The notes under the pieces: generated by a model | Database searches by the model: none | The model's input: the letters and a program-made list of their open reading frames with translations, nothing else | Told to the model about the DNA's origin: nothing | Shown: one piece after another, positions 32,259-40,667 of the stretch | How positions within the stretch are numbered: the stretch's first letter is position 1 | How the letters are laid out: each line of letters begins with the position of its first letter | Made by a program: the position numbers and the translations under genes | Assembly: GCF_000468115.1 (NCBI RefSeq) | Contig: NZ_AVQI01000067.1 | Coordinates: forward strand, 1 to 64,000 | Direction: 5' to 3' | From: Treponema socranskii subsp. socranskii VPI DR56BR1116 = ATCC 35536 | GTDB taxonomy: Bacteria > Spirochaetota > Spirochaetia > Treponematales > Treponemataceae | Length of the DNA: 64,000 nt

Positions 32259-34514
32259 ATGAAAATATCGGACAATCGCGTTTTGTCAAAAATTGCGGTT
32301 TTATCTGTGTGCACGGCCATGATGCTCTCGTTGGCTGTGGGCTGCGGGAGCGGCACGAAAGTCAAATGGGACTACCAAGCGGACGTTGTCATCATCGGAG
32401 CGGGAGGAGCGGGTTTGCCCGCCGGTCTTAAAGCGATCGAAGACGGCGCATCCGTTTTGTTTGTGGAAACGAACTGGGATGTCGGCGGACACGCGGCGGT
32501 CAGCGAAGGTCAGCTGCACTCGGGCGGCAGCACGGTTTCGCAAAAAGAATGGGGTATCGAAGATTCGGCCGATTTGTACTACTACGATCATACCAGAGGC
32601 CAAGCGGTCGATTCGCGCTTTAACGAAGTTTCACAAGTGCGTTCCGTTGCGAACAGCATGGCAAAAGCGTACGACTTTATCTTAAAGAACGGCGTAAAGG
32701 TATTGGAAATCGAACCGATGGTTCGCAACTACTATCGCGACGGCGGTTCGGATCCGGACAGCGTCGGACGCATGACGTATTCCGACAGCGGCGAATGGAA
32801 AAACGAATACACCGGCACGACGGCTGCAGGCGTTGCGGTTACCCGTCCGCTCGAAAAATCGGTTCGCGAAAAGGGTGCAAAATTCCTTCTTAACTATCAC
32901 ATGGACAAAATCTACCGCGAAAACGGTCAGTCGGGAAAAGTGCTCGGCGTGCAGGCTCATTATACGCCGCACGTTCTTCCGGGCGAAAGCAAACCGCTTA
33001 CGAGCCTTATGTCAGACGGCAATATCGACAGCACGAAAGAAACGCTGAACATCAAAGCGAACAAAGCCGTTATCATCGCGACCGGCGGTTCGACCGGCAA
33101 CGTGCAATTCCGTACGATGTTCGACCCGCGCCTCGGCCCCGAATACGACGGACTGGGCGGTATGCCCTTCTCCGATCAGGATGCATCGGGTGAAATCGCC
33201 GCGATGGAAATCGGCGCGGCGCTCATGTCGCTGTCGTCGTACCAAATGTCCGAAGGCGGCGCACAGATGAAAGCGCCGAACCGCATCGGCTGCCAGTACG
33301 GCTACGGCCGCGGCTTTATGAAAGACAGCAAAATCTGGGCTCTTTCGAGAGCAACCGGTATCGAAATGGATCTCAACAGCATGATCGTCGTCAATATGCT
33401 CGGACAGCGCTTTGCCAACGAAGACGATTACCGCGGAGTATTCCCCGGCCCCGAATATCAGCGCTTTTTTAACAGTGCCGCAACGAGCGTATTTATCGAC
33501 GCGGACGGCGACGGAAACGCCGAATGCTACGGCGGCCCGGTATGGGCTATCGTCGACGACGCAGCCGCAAAACGCAACGACTGGGTTATGGAACAGGGCG
33601 TTCTCGATTTCGAAGGCGGTTATGCGTTCAAAGCCGATACGCTTGAAGAGCTTGCACAAAAGGTCGTCAACAAATACTACGAAAACATCAAGATGGATCC
33701 CAAAACCCTCGTCGACACGGTCAACCGTTACAATTCCTTTGTCGCGGCCGGAAAAGACGGCGATTGGGGAAAGACGACGCTGCAAAACCAAATCAAAACC
33801 GGCCCCTTCTACGCGTTGTGGGCGGTATCGAACATTCACGATACGCTTGCCGGTTTGCGCGTCGACGACAAAATGCAGGTTGTCGATTTGCACGGAAAAC
33901 TGATTCCGAACCTCTTTTGCGCAGGCGAATCCGCCGGCGGTATGAGAGTACACGGACTCGGCCGCGTCATCACGGCGGGTTATATTGCAGGCCGTTCGGC
34001 CGCTTCCGTTGACAAAGACGGATTTGCGACGGCGAGCACGGCTCTCGATCCCGCATTCGCCGGTCCCGAAACGAACTACAAGACGAAGACCGACAAAGCT
34101 TCGTACTTTTCGCTTCGCGGTTCTACGCGCGCAACGAAAACGCATTCCGAAAAAGAAGCCGAATTAAAGGCGATTGCAGCCGGTCAAAAAACGACTGCAG
34201 CCTCCGGTTCCATCTTCAACTATACGAGCATGTCGGGAGCTGCGAACAACACCTTTACGGGCGCGTCCGACAAGGGTATGGGCGGAACGGTTCGCGTTCA
34301 GATTACCGTTAAAGACGGCAAGATGACGGACATCAAAGTGATCAAACACTCCGAAACGCCCGGCATCGGCCCCGAAGCGATCGCAAAACTGACCGAGCAG
34401 GCGCTGCAAAAACAAAGCGCAGAGCTCGACACGGTTTCAGGTGCCACGATGACGTCTACCGCGTTTAAAGAAGCGCTTGCGACGGCTATGAAAAAAGCGA
34501 ATTTAATAAAATAA
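32259..34514 (+). CDS. Secreted FAD-dependent fumarate/urocanate reductase-like lipoprotein with C-terminal FMN-binding domain
   Basis: 751 residues. Signal peptide with lipobox AVGC. FAD-binding: VVIIGAGGAGLPAG (about residue 43), then SVLFVETNWDVGGHAAVSEG. The flavocytochrome-c active-site region includes GGMRVHGLGRVITAGYIAGR with the catalytic arginine. The C-terminal FMN_bind domain (about 665-745) ends in VSGATMTSTAF, the motif where ApbE attaches FMN covalently. Such proteins reduce fumarate-like electron acceptors outside the membrane using electrons passed through bound flavins. The acceptor here is unknown. A strong AGGAGG Shine-Dalgarno is present. Confidence 0.88.
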   Translation: MKISDNRVLSKIAVLSVCTAMMLSLAVGCGSGTKVKWDYQADVVIIGAGGAGLPAGLKAIEDGASVLFVETNWDVGGHAAVSEGQLHSGGSTVSQKEWGIEDSADLYYYDHTRGQAVDSRFNEVSQVRSVANSMAKAYDFILKNGVKVLEIEPMVRNYYRDGGSDPDSVGRMTYSDSGEWKNEYTGTTAAGVAVTRPLEKSVREKGAKFLLNYHMDKIYRENGQSGKVLGVQAHYTPHVLPGESKPLTSLMSDGNIDSTKETLNIKANKAVIIATGGSTGNVQFRTMFDPRLGPEYDGLGGMPFSDQDASGEIAAMEIGAALMSLSSYQMSEGGAQMKAPNRIGCQYGYGRGFMKDSKIWALSRATGIEMDLNSMIVVNMLGQRFANEDDYRGVFPGPEYQRFFNSAATSVFIDADGDGNAECYGGPVWAIVDDAAAKRNDWVMEQGVLDFEGGYAFKADTLEELAQKVVNKYYENIKMDPKTLVDTVNRYNSFVAAGKDGDWGKTTLQNQIKTGPFYALWAVSNIHDTLAGLRVDDKMQVVDLHGKLIPNLFCAGESAGGMRVHGLGRVITAGYIAGRSAASVDKDGFATASTALDPAFAGPETNYKTKTDKASYFSLRGSTRATKTHSEKEAELKAIAAGQKTTAASGSIFNYTSMSGAANNTFTGASDKGMGGTVRVQITVKDGKMTDIKVIKHSETPGIGPEAIAKLTEQALQKQSAELDTVSGATMTSTAFKEALATAMKKANLIK

Positions 34515-34574
34515 GAAAACAGACTGTAAAAAGCTGTCTTTTGCTTTGCTCCGCTTTCGGCGGCGCGAAGCGGT

Positions 34575-34614
34575 ATACGGCGGTTTCGATTTGCTCGAAC
34601 CGCCGTATTTTTTT
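34575..34614 (+). terminator. Intrinsic terminator of the flavoprotein gene
   Basis: ATACGGCGGTTTCGA and TCGAACCGCCGTAT pair over a short loop with one bulge, followed by a run of T. Confidence 0.85.
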
Positions 34615-34715
34615 ATGCGAATGTCGAGTATTGTTAAAAACCGGAGTTTTCGGACAGCCCTATTTTCCCGGATGCATTAGGGTACTCGGAAACTTCGGTT
34701 TTTAGAAGCGCACAG

Positions 34716-35170
34716 TCAATTTTTTCCGAATACTTTCTCTTTTAATTTTTGCGCGGTGGGAGTCGCCGCAAGTCCCCCGAGCGATGTCTCGCGCAGAGAG
34801 GACGGCAGGGCTTCTCCGACTTGGCGCATCGCAAAAATGCATTCGTCCGCGGGGATTTCCGATGAGATGCCGGCGAGGGCCATATCGGCGGCTGAAAAAG
34901 CGATCATAAGAGCTGCCGCATTGCGCTTGATACACGGAATTTCGACAAGACCGGCTACCGGATCGCACACGAGACCGAGCTGATTGGAAATGGCAATGCC
35001 GCACGCGTCGGCGCATTGTGAAGGTGTGCCGCGCTGCAACTCGACAAGGGCTGCGGCAGCGATCGCGGCGGCGCTTCCGCATTCCGCCTGACAGCCGCCT
35101 TCGGCGCCGGCGATGTTCGCTTCGTTCGCTATGACCATGCCGAAAGCACCTGCGGTAAAAAGCGACATGA
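34716..35170 (-). pseudogene. sdaA: 3' fragment of L-serine dehydratase alpha (sdaA), cut by the prophage
   Basis: About 151 residues of the iron-sulfur L-serine dehydratase alpha domain remain: LFTAGAFGMVIANEANIAGA, then GGCQAECGSA with two cluster cysteines, DPVAGLVEIPCIKRN with another, and SSLRETSLGGLAATPTAQK at the end. Upstream of MSLFTAG the homology stops abruptly at the phage terminus at 35171. The active-site N-terminal half must lie beyond the left end of the prophage, outside this window. The first codons of the open frame up to 35231 come from phage DNA and give a nonsense leader. Confidence 0.88.
35166..35170. repeat. Presumed 5-bp target-site duplication (CATGA)
   Basis: Mu-like phages duplicate five bases on insertion. 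CATGA directly precedes the phage terminus at 35171. The partner copy should follow the left end, beyond the window, so the duplication itself is not verified. Confidence 0.5.
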
Positions 35171-35205
35171 TGAAACAGCCAGAGAAAAAAACGCAAAAAA
35201 CCGGA
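35171..35205. other. Prophage right terminus with a MuA-binding-like sequence
   Basis: TGAAACAGCC, then AGAGAAAAAAACGCAAAAAA. Position by position it follows the pattern of Mu R1 (TGAAGCGGCGCACGAAAAACGC): the terminal TGAA, a GC block and an A tract with ACGC. It marks the exact junction with sdaA. Confidence 0.7.
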
Positions 35206-35274
35206 GAATATAAATCTGCAAACAATCGCACAGTATGTAACTAAATTGCATAAAATATATTCCCCGGGCGTATA

Positions 35275-36066
35275 TTAATCCAATTTTATCGGATAATTAG
35301 CCGTCAAAACCTCGATTTTTTGTACTGTTTTACCCAGCTGCGAAGTCATAGGCTTTGCCATTTTTAATTCAACTTGATACCAGCCATATCGTTTCGCCAT
35401 TGTTGAAAGCCCTTCATTACGAAACGAACTCAGAAGAAACCTTCCCTTAATCACTGCAAGCAATGCCAAAAGCTTGTCGAAATCATCTTGATCGTAGCCG
35501 TCGTAATGTCCTTGAAAAGAACCGACGTACGGCGGATCGAGGTAAAAGAAAGTGTCTTTTGTATCCCTCGAACGAATAACCCTCAGCGCATCACAGCATT
35601 CTATTTGTACGTTCTGCAACCGTATCGCAATCGCTTCGGTAAATTCGCTGCGCTTGTGTGCCAGTTTACGAGTTGCAGCCCCCGCTCGGTCATAACCGAA
35701 ACCTGCGATAAAATTATTACCGAATGAACAGTTGCCCAGCATCCATACCGCCCATGCACGCTTGATACGATCAAACATCTCCGGATTTTCATACACGACT
35801 TGCGCATGCCTGTGCAGCTTTCGGCTGTGCAAACTGATTGCGACCTCTGCCTGTAAAGCTGAAAAATCACGCTGTAATACCTCATAAAAATTGATAATCT
35901 CAGAGTTTATATCGTTGATGATTTCAACTTCAGACGGTACCTTTCTGAAAAATATCGCCGCTCCGCCGATAAACGGCTCGCAGTACACCTTGTGCTCCGG
36001 AATAAGCGATACAATTTTGCCAGCAAGCTGTTGCTTGCCTCCATAATATGAAAGAGGAGTTTTCAT
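35275..36066 (-). CDS. dam: DNA adenine methylase (D12 class, Dam-like)
   Basis: 263 residues. The N-terminal SAM motif is SYYGGKQQLAGKI with VYCEPFIGGAAIFF. The catalytic motif is FFYLDPPYVGSF, and FEKLL-like DDFDKLLALLAVIKGRFLLS follows. The class methylates adenine N6, often in GATC. It lies next to the phage right end, where Mu carries the DNA-modification gene mom, so protection of phage DNA from host restriction is the likely role. ATG 36066 has AAGGG upstream and follows a 220-base structured leader. Confidence 0.9.
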   Translation of the reverse strand: MKTPLSYYGGKQQLAGKIVSLIPEHKVYCEPFIGGAAIFFRKVPSEVEIINDINSEIINFYEVLQRDFSALQAEVAISLHSRKLHRHAQVVYENPEMFDRIKRAWAVWMLGNCSFGNNFIAGFGYDRAGAATRKLAHKRSEFTEAIAIRLQNVQIECCDALRVIRSRDTKDTFFYLDPPYVGSFQGHYDGYDQDDFDKLLALLAVIKGRFLLSSFRNEGLSTMAKRYGWYQVELKMAKPMTSQLGKTVQKIEVLTANYPIKLD

Positions 36067-36290
36067 ACAACAACCCTTAAAATAGATTGACATAAACCGA
36101 AGGACTAAAACCGCCGATCATATACATACCTGTACAGGTCGGGCGGGAGCAGGTTATCCTGTAAGTGGGCAAACACTTATCCGCGGGTTGCCGCTCGCGG
36201 GTTTCTGCCTGTTACTATCATATTCCGTACCATACGCTTGTATGTGTTAGCCGCTGTTAATACTGCATATATTTCTAAAAATTGTTAATG
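36067..36290 (-). promoter_or_regulatory. Structured leader upstream of the phage methylase
   Basis: Between invertase and methylase lie several small hairpins: AAGTG/CACTT, CAGG-ATAA-CCTG, a GC-rich CCCGCGAGCGG/CCGCGG block and the 12-bp palindrome ACCTGTACAGGT near 36129. A GATC site (36117) lies close to the palindrome. No open frame is present. Control of methylase expression is plausible but only inferred. Confidence 0.4.
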
Positions 36291-36890
36291 CTATTTTATC
36301 TTTCGCTTTACCATATATCTGTGTAATGTTATCCAAGTAACACCTAATTTTCGTGCAATTTCTGATTTACTCTTACCCGCGAGACGTGCACGGCGTATTT
36401 GTCCGCCTTTACCTGTTAGTTTATAATGGCTTGATTTCTTCCCTTTCGGACGCCCGAGTTTAATACCTGCCTTTACGGCACGTATTAAACCGGCTTTTGT
36501 CCTATCGCTTATAAGCTGGCGTTCTATTTCTGCCGAAAGGCCGAAGGCAAAGGCAAGCACCTTGCTTTGTATGTTGTCTCCAAGCTCGTAGCCTTCTTTG
36601 ATTGCGCGCACTTGTACGCCTCTATCCATAAATGTCTGTAATACATTCATAATCATCATCAACGATCTGCCCAGCCGTGAAATTTCTGTGATTATTACGA
36701 TGTCGCCGGGGTTAACATCCTTCAAAAGTTGACCTAATTTTCGCTTTTCAGGATTTTTAATCCCGCTGACCGTTTCTGAAATCCATCGAATATGATGTAG
36801 CCTGCGGAATTTACAGTAATTTTTAATTATTATTTTCTGATTTTCCGTTGTTTGCCCGTCCGTACTTACACGAATATATCCGTAAACCAT
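36291..36890 (-). CDS. gin: Serine recombinase, Gin/Hin-type DNA invertase
   Basis: 199 residues. The catalytic domain opens MVYGYIRVST with the nucleophilic serine at residue 9. The arginine motif EISRLGRSLMMIM and the long E helix follow (SAEIERQLISDRTKAGLIRA). A C-terminal helix-turn-helix (SKSEIARKLGVTWITLHRYM) binds the crossover sites. Length and layout match small invertases, not large integrases. ATG 36890 is chosen because GGAGG lies eight bases upstream; a TTG at 36908 is less likely. It lies directly beside an inverted repeat and the tail-fibre cassette, as gin does in Mu. Confidence 0.93.
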   Translation of the reverse strand: MVYGYIRVSTDGQTTENQKIIIKNYCKFRRLHHIRWISETVSGIKNPEKRKLGQLLKDVNPGDIVIITEISRLGRSLMMIMNVLQTFMDRGVQVRAIKEGYELGDNIQSKVLAFAFGLSAEIERQLISDRTKAGLIRAVKAGIKLGRPKGKKSSHYKLTGKGGQIRRARLAGKSKSEIARKLGVTWITLHRYMVKRKIK

Positions 36891-36941
36891 TACATATACC
36901 TCCGGCAATTATGGTATACGGATTTACGACAGCTAAAATTT

Positions 36942-36955
36942 AAACGGGCAATTTA
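36942..36955 (+). repeat. Crossover-site candidate 1 of the fibre inversion
   Basis: AAACGGGCAATTTA is repeated in inverted orientation at 37594-37607. The local sequence is an imperfect palindrome (AGCTAAA ... TTTAGCT), as expected for a serine-invertase site. It is in the same codon phase (TGNL) as the copy inside the fibre gene. Confidence 0.75.
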
Positions 36956-37258
36956 GCTAAACAAGAAAGTCAAAACAAAAATCACAGTCATAACGGAACT
37001 ACTGGACATATGTCCGATAATAGTAATGGGTATTGGTCGTCAAAAGGACTCAAAGACTATAACGACAATAGCTACGGGGGTAATATAAAGGGCACTTATC
37101 CACAGAAAGGGTGTGGAAGCCAAGAAACAAGACAGTGGAATTCTTATGGCTTTGTCATCGATGTTCAACACACCCATGCTTTTACAACATCAAACAATGG
37201 CGGCAATGAAGCTCGTCCTGACAATTACACTTTCCGTATTTGGTTACGCACAGCCTAA
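36944..37258 (+). CDS. Silent alternative C-terminus of the tail fibre
   Basis: An open frame on the opposite strand, without a start signal of its own, runs from the crossover repeat (TGNLAKQESQNKNHSHNG) to VQHTHAFTTSNNGGNEARPD and ends IWLRTA. The expressed fibre has the same marks in its C-terminus (KTGNLIAQKQS, DVSHTHSVTAKG, ETRPGNYTINLWLRTA). Inversion between 36942 and 37607 would fuse this frame to the constant part. The internal ATG 37010 is probably not used. The middle differs greatly, as expected for host-range variants. Confidence 0.85.
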   Translation, partial: TGNLAKQESQNKNHSHNGTTGHMSDNSNGYWSSKGLKDYNDNSYGGNIKGTYPQKGCGSQETRQWNSYGFVIDVQHTHAFTTSNNGGNEARPDNYTFRIWLRTA

Positions 37259-38709
37259 GCAGTGCGTAGCCAGAGATTTATAGTATAATTACCCGGTCTC
37301 GTTTCAGTATCTCCCGTTAACGACACAGAGCCTTTTGCGGTTACAGAATGTGTATGCGAGACATCGATATTTAGCTTGTAAGGCCTTGCACCGTTTGTAC
37401 CATCTTCGTTTTCTGCATAGATTTGTTCGTTATCCCACGAAAGAGGAGCAACAGCTCCCATTTTACCTTTGTTTGTAGGGGGTCTCACGTAAGCATAACC
37501 TCTGCTGTTTTTACTCATTTCGCCTGTAGTAACGGCAGAGCCGGAAAACGAAGCTACTAGGTTATTTACTGCTGTACTTTGTTTTTGTGCAATTAAATTG
37601 CCCGTTTTTTCTATAAAGGCCGCCGCGTTGCCCCCTGTCGCGCGGAAGAACGCACCGGCATACTGCTCTTGCAACTTCCATTTTGTACACACAAACAAAT
37701 CGGTCGGGCTGGTTTGCTGCGGATATTGTACATACACCTCTCCGATGCGCGGACACGATAACCCTTCCCATTTATTCCCGTTCCAAATGATTGTCTGTAT
37801 CTGTCCCGCCTGCAAGGTTGAATCTCCGTCGCGCGCAGTTGTCCCGCGTATGGCATGGTCTTTCTGCGTTGAGTTAATAATCTTTACTTCAATGCCTGCG
37901 TATGTGCCGTTACCCAGCGTCAAAATTACCGGAGATGCAGCTTTCACAACAATGGTTTTGTCGTACTCGATCGTCCCCGTATCGTAAGAGTCGGTGACGG
38001 TTATGTGCGTTCCGCCCTGCGTCTCCAACCTCTGCTTTCCGCCATTCCATCGCACAAAGGCACCGTCGCTCATTTCTGAGCTTTCCGCCCGTGTCGCAAG
38101 CGGCTGCGCGTCTCCCTCGTCTCCGACGCGCGCCGTGCCGGTTTTATCAAAAGCAAGAACGCCGTTCTTTGTACCGTCGTAACGTTCGGCAATCAAACCG
38201 GCAAGCGCATTGCTCGCTAATGCAGCAACCGCTCCTTCGCGCAGGTGTATCATATCTTTTTTTGTGTACACATCTTCCGTATGAGTGATTTTGTTTGCGC
38301 CTTTTTGTATGATATCGCCTTCGACTGTGAGCTTTTTAAGTGCAACGACGCCGTTGATGATGTCGTCGATTTCTTTCTTCCGCGCGATATCGGCTTCCGT
38401 CGCCGGTGCTGCAACTTGCGCCCGGCCGGCAGCATCGCGCATAATACCCTTGTTTGCTGCAGTCGCAGAGACAAACAATTCTGCAAGCTGTGCTCCCGAT
38501 ATATTGTTCGGCGTACCGCCCAGTTTTGTGATCAATCCTGAAAGATTGTCGAGTATGAGATTGATCGTTTCCGCCGGAATAAAACTCGGTTTAACAAGCG
38601 GATCGTCAAAACTTCCGTTTGTAAATTTACCGGATGCATCGACTCCCGGCCACTGTACTTTTTCACCGAAAATCGTTATTTCTTCATTCTTCGGATACAT
38701 ACCTGCCAT
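37255..38709 (-). CDS. Tail fibre protein with switchable C-terminus
   Basis: 484 residues. A constant N-terminal part (MAGMYPKNEEITIFGEKVQW, ISGAQLAELFVSATAANKG, repeated DIIQKGANKITHTED-type segments) leads to a distal region. The variable part starts at about residue 368, at KTGNL, where the crossover repeat (37594-37607) lies in frame. The receptor-binding tip ends in WLRTA. The last codons overlap the end of the opposite-strand alternative tip by three bases. No separate tail-fibre chaperone was found. Confidence 0.85.
   Translation of the reverse strand: MAGMYPKNEEITIFGEKVQWPGVDASGKFTNGSFDDPLVKPSFIPAETINLILDNLSGLITKLGGTPNNISGAQLAELFVSATAANKGIMRDAAGRAQVAAPATEADIARKKEIDDIINGVVALKKLTVEGDIIQKGANKITHTEDVYTKKDMIHLREGAVAALASNALAGLIAERYDGTKNGVLAFDKTGTARVGDEGDAQPLATRAESSEMSDGAFVRWNGGKQRLETQGGTHITVTDSYDTGTIEYDKTIVVKAASPVILTLGNGTYAGIEVKIINSTQKDHAIRGTTARDGDSTLQAGQIQTIIWNGNKWEGLSCPRIGEVYVQYPQQTSPTDLFVCTKWKLQEQYAGAFFRATGGNAAAFIEKTGNLIAQKQSTAVNNLVASFSGSAVTTGEMSKNSRGYAYVRPPTNKGKMGAVAPLSWDNEQIYAENEDGTNGARPYKLNIDVSHTHSVTAKGSVSLTGDTETRPGNYTINLWLRTA
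37594..37607 (-). repeat. Crossover-site candidate 2, inside the fibre gene
   Basis: Exact inverted copy of the 14-base repeat at 36942-36955, in the fibre coding strand as AAACGGGCAATTTA. Mismatches begin on both sides at once. Confidence 0.75.
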
Positions 38710-38718
38710 ACTGATCTC

Positions 38719-39276
38719 CTAGTCGTAAAAAAAATAAATAATCATATTCGCTAAAAGCGTTTCCCGTATCGTTCGTTCGAACTCCGCTTTCGAAGCGGGG
38801 TTTTCAATTTCTGCCTTTATAAATAAAACGGAAAAAGATGCCGGCGTACACATACGGTTTATGCCGATACGAGTGTGTCCGAAAAAAGCGGAACGGTAGG
38901 GGTAATATACGCGTTTTATTTTTGCCGCATAAAGACCTGCAACTTCCTCCAACACGGAAAGATTGATATGTCCGCGCCGCTTTGTTAAAAGCAACTTCCG
39001 CCGTAAATCGAGCGGCAAATCCGTATATATTGCACCCAGTAACACCCGTTCCCAATCGTCTATCATGGTATTTGCCGTTTTCGGCGTCGCTTCTTGGATC
39101 AAAAACGGAAAGCGGTTTTTAAATCGATGCAACTCTTCCGCTTGTTTTTCCACCCATTTTGAAACATCGCTTTCCGGGTCGTCAAATTGAACATCCCAGT
39201 AGATGCCGTACGGGAAGAGCTTTCTGATTGCTTTTTTATATTCAGTTGTGCTATGCACGAGTTTATTTGACGGCAA
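38719..39276 (-). CDS. Mu gp48-like tail/baseplate protein (DUF2313)
   Basis: 185 residues. The N-terminus KKAIRKLFPYGIYWDVQFDD and the segment LPLDLRRKLLLTKRRGHINL are the marks of the DUF2313/YmfQ family, baseplate proteins encoded between the J-like baseplate protein and the tail fibre. It overlaps the upstream gp47-like gene by 14 bases, and the fibre gene follows after 9 bases. Confidence 0.85.
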   Translation of the reverse strand: MPSNKLVHSTTEYKKAIRKLFPYGIYWDVQFDDPESDVSKWVEKQAEELHRFKNRFPFLIQEATPKTANTMIDDWERVLLGAIYTDLPLDLRRKLLLTKRRGHINLSVLEEVAGLYAAKIKRVYYPYRSAFFGHTRIGINRMCTPASFSVLFIKAEIENPASKAEFERTIRETLLANMIIYFFYD

Positions 39277-40339
39277 AGCGCACCGTCCCCCATACCGGAT
39301 ATTCCAGTATGGTTGTCGTAAATTCGCCGTGCGAACCGTTTGTCAGTTCCACTTTTGCCCAGCTGATTTTGATACCGTCTACGATAGCGTCGCGAAAACT
39401 GCCTTCCGTATAGCGTACTCCCGGACGCGCCGAAGCGTTGAGATAGGTCTTAATACGTTGCTCTGCCGTGCTCTGATTTTCGCTGCTGCTTTCGGCTGCC
39501 AGTAACGTTATCGTCATGTCGATCGGGCGCAAAGTCGGTGTGCGCACGGTGTACAAAACGGGCGGTGCGACTGAATCGATGTATGACGTAACTACTGACA
39601 AGTTGCCGACCTGTGTAATGCCGTTGAAATGATCGCCGGAAACAACCTGTATCAATAATGCACCGAATATGCCGAAGTTCTTAAACTCGAACGCTTTCGA
39701 TACATCTGCAGACGAGTCGACCGCCCACGCCGCAAAGTCTCCGATCTTACCGTAGCGCGTCGTGTTGCGAAGCGCGAGCAACACGCGGGAAAGATATTCC
39801 TCATCTGTTTCTTCGTCAACTCCGCCGACTATACCGCTTCCGAGCGTAATCGCTTCACTCGAAAGCCCCGTTGGAATTGCCGACGACAGCTTCAGCTTTT
39901 GCCCTGAAGCGAGATTTGATGCAGCCCCCGCCTCTTCTGCCTGTAGCCATATTTCCGCTTTACCGGTGCTGTCTATTTTTGTTGCTTTATCGGTAAAATA
40001 CCGCTTACCCGATGCCGATGTGTACACAAGCCCCGCCGGAACGGCCGTTCCCGGAACTCCTTTAACTTCGGCTTGCCCGACCGCTGATACCGCATACAAC
40101 GGCGGAACTCTATCCGACCAGTGCATCCGAAGATAGTCGCCTGTCGCCGTATCCGGAAACAGCTGGTCGGCCAAAAACGACAGATCACCCAAAAGCTGGT
40201 GATACATACCCGCCTGTACTTCCGAGAGAACGCGAATAAGATTATGCCGCGCGGTTTGATCAAGAGGTTTAAATCGGCTCATATAGGCCGCGTACATACG
40301 GTCAAGCAAAACCGCAAGCGATTCCCTAACTAACGCCAT
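39263..40339 (-). CDS. Baseplate J-like protein (Mu gp47)
   Basis: 358 residues. PDTATGDYLRMHWSDRVPP, VPGTAVPAGLVYTSASGKRY and GIVGGVDEETDEEYLSRVLL are typical of baseplate J / gp47 wedge proteins. KTYLNASARPGVRYTEGSF lies near the end. ATG 40339 is preferred over an ATG nine bases upstream; it overlaps the upstream gp46 gene. Confidence 0.92.
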   Translation of the reverse strand: MALVRESLAVLLDRMYAAYMSRFKPLDQTARHNLIRVLSEVQAGMYHQLLGDLSFLADQLFPDTATGDYLRMHWSDRVPPLYAVSAVGQAEVKGVPGTAVPAGLVYTSASGKRYFTDKATKIDSTGKAEIWLQAEEAGAASNLASGQKLKLSSAIPTGLSSEAITLGSGIVGGVDEETDEEYLSRVLLALRNTTRYGKIGDFAAWAVDSSADVSKAFEFKNFGIFGALLIQVVSGDHFNGITQVGNLSVVTSYIDSVAPPVLYTVRTPTLRPIDMTITLLAAESSSENQSTAEQRIKTYLNASARPGVRYTEGSFRDAIVDGIKISWAKVELTNGSHGEFTTTILEYPVWGTVRFAVK

Positions 40340-40667
40340 ACCATACATCCTTTATAAATACCGTTTCACCGGCGGCTTTCGTAACCGTCAATGTATAATC
40401 GATTTCGTTTTTTCCGCGACGCTCGGCTGTACACTGTATATCTTTTACAAGTCCGTCCTGTTTGAGCCACGCAAGGCTCTCCAAAATCGCCGTACGAACC
40501 TTACCCGCTGTCGTTCCGTCAACTTTTCCTTCCTGTCGAAGCACCCACAGCTCCGAGCCGAACGAGGAGTCTGCCCACCAGCGCCCTTTATCGGTTCCGA
40601 TGCTCATCGCGACAAGCTCTTTAATATCCGTCCAGTTTTCAAGTTTTACCGGTTCAGCCTTGCCCAT
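40326..40667 (-). CDS. Mu gp46-like phage protein
   Basis: 113 residues with the GP46 family look: MSIGTDKGRWWADSSFGSEL, then ILESLAWLKQDGLVKDI and a final hydrophobic strand. It is a baseplate component (gp25-like wedge position). It overlaps both neighbours by about 14 bases, as throughout this operon. Confidence 0.85.
   Translation of the reverse strand: MGKAEPVKLENWTDIKELVAMSIGTDKGRWWADSSFGSELWVLRQEGKVDGTTAGKVRTAILESLAWLKQDGLVKDIQCTAERRGKNEIDYTLTVTKAAGETVFIKDVWYGVS

Noticed and set aside
33012-34145. 377-codon open frame on the minus strand
   Set aside because: Antisense shadow of the flavoprotein reductase, whose motifs are intact.
37010-37258. Stand-alone gene from ATG 37010
   Set aside because: The frame is open to the crossover repeat at 36944 and its residues there match the fibre; the ATG has no ribosome binding site, so it is a silent fibre end.
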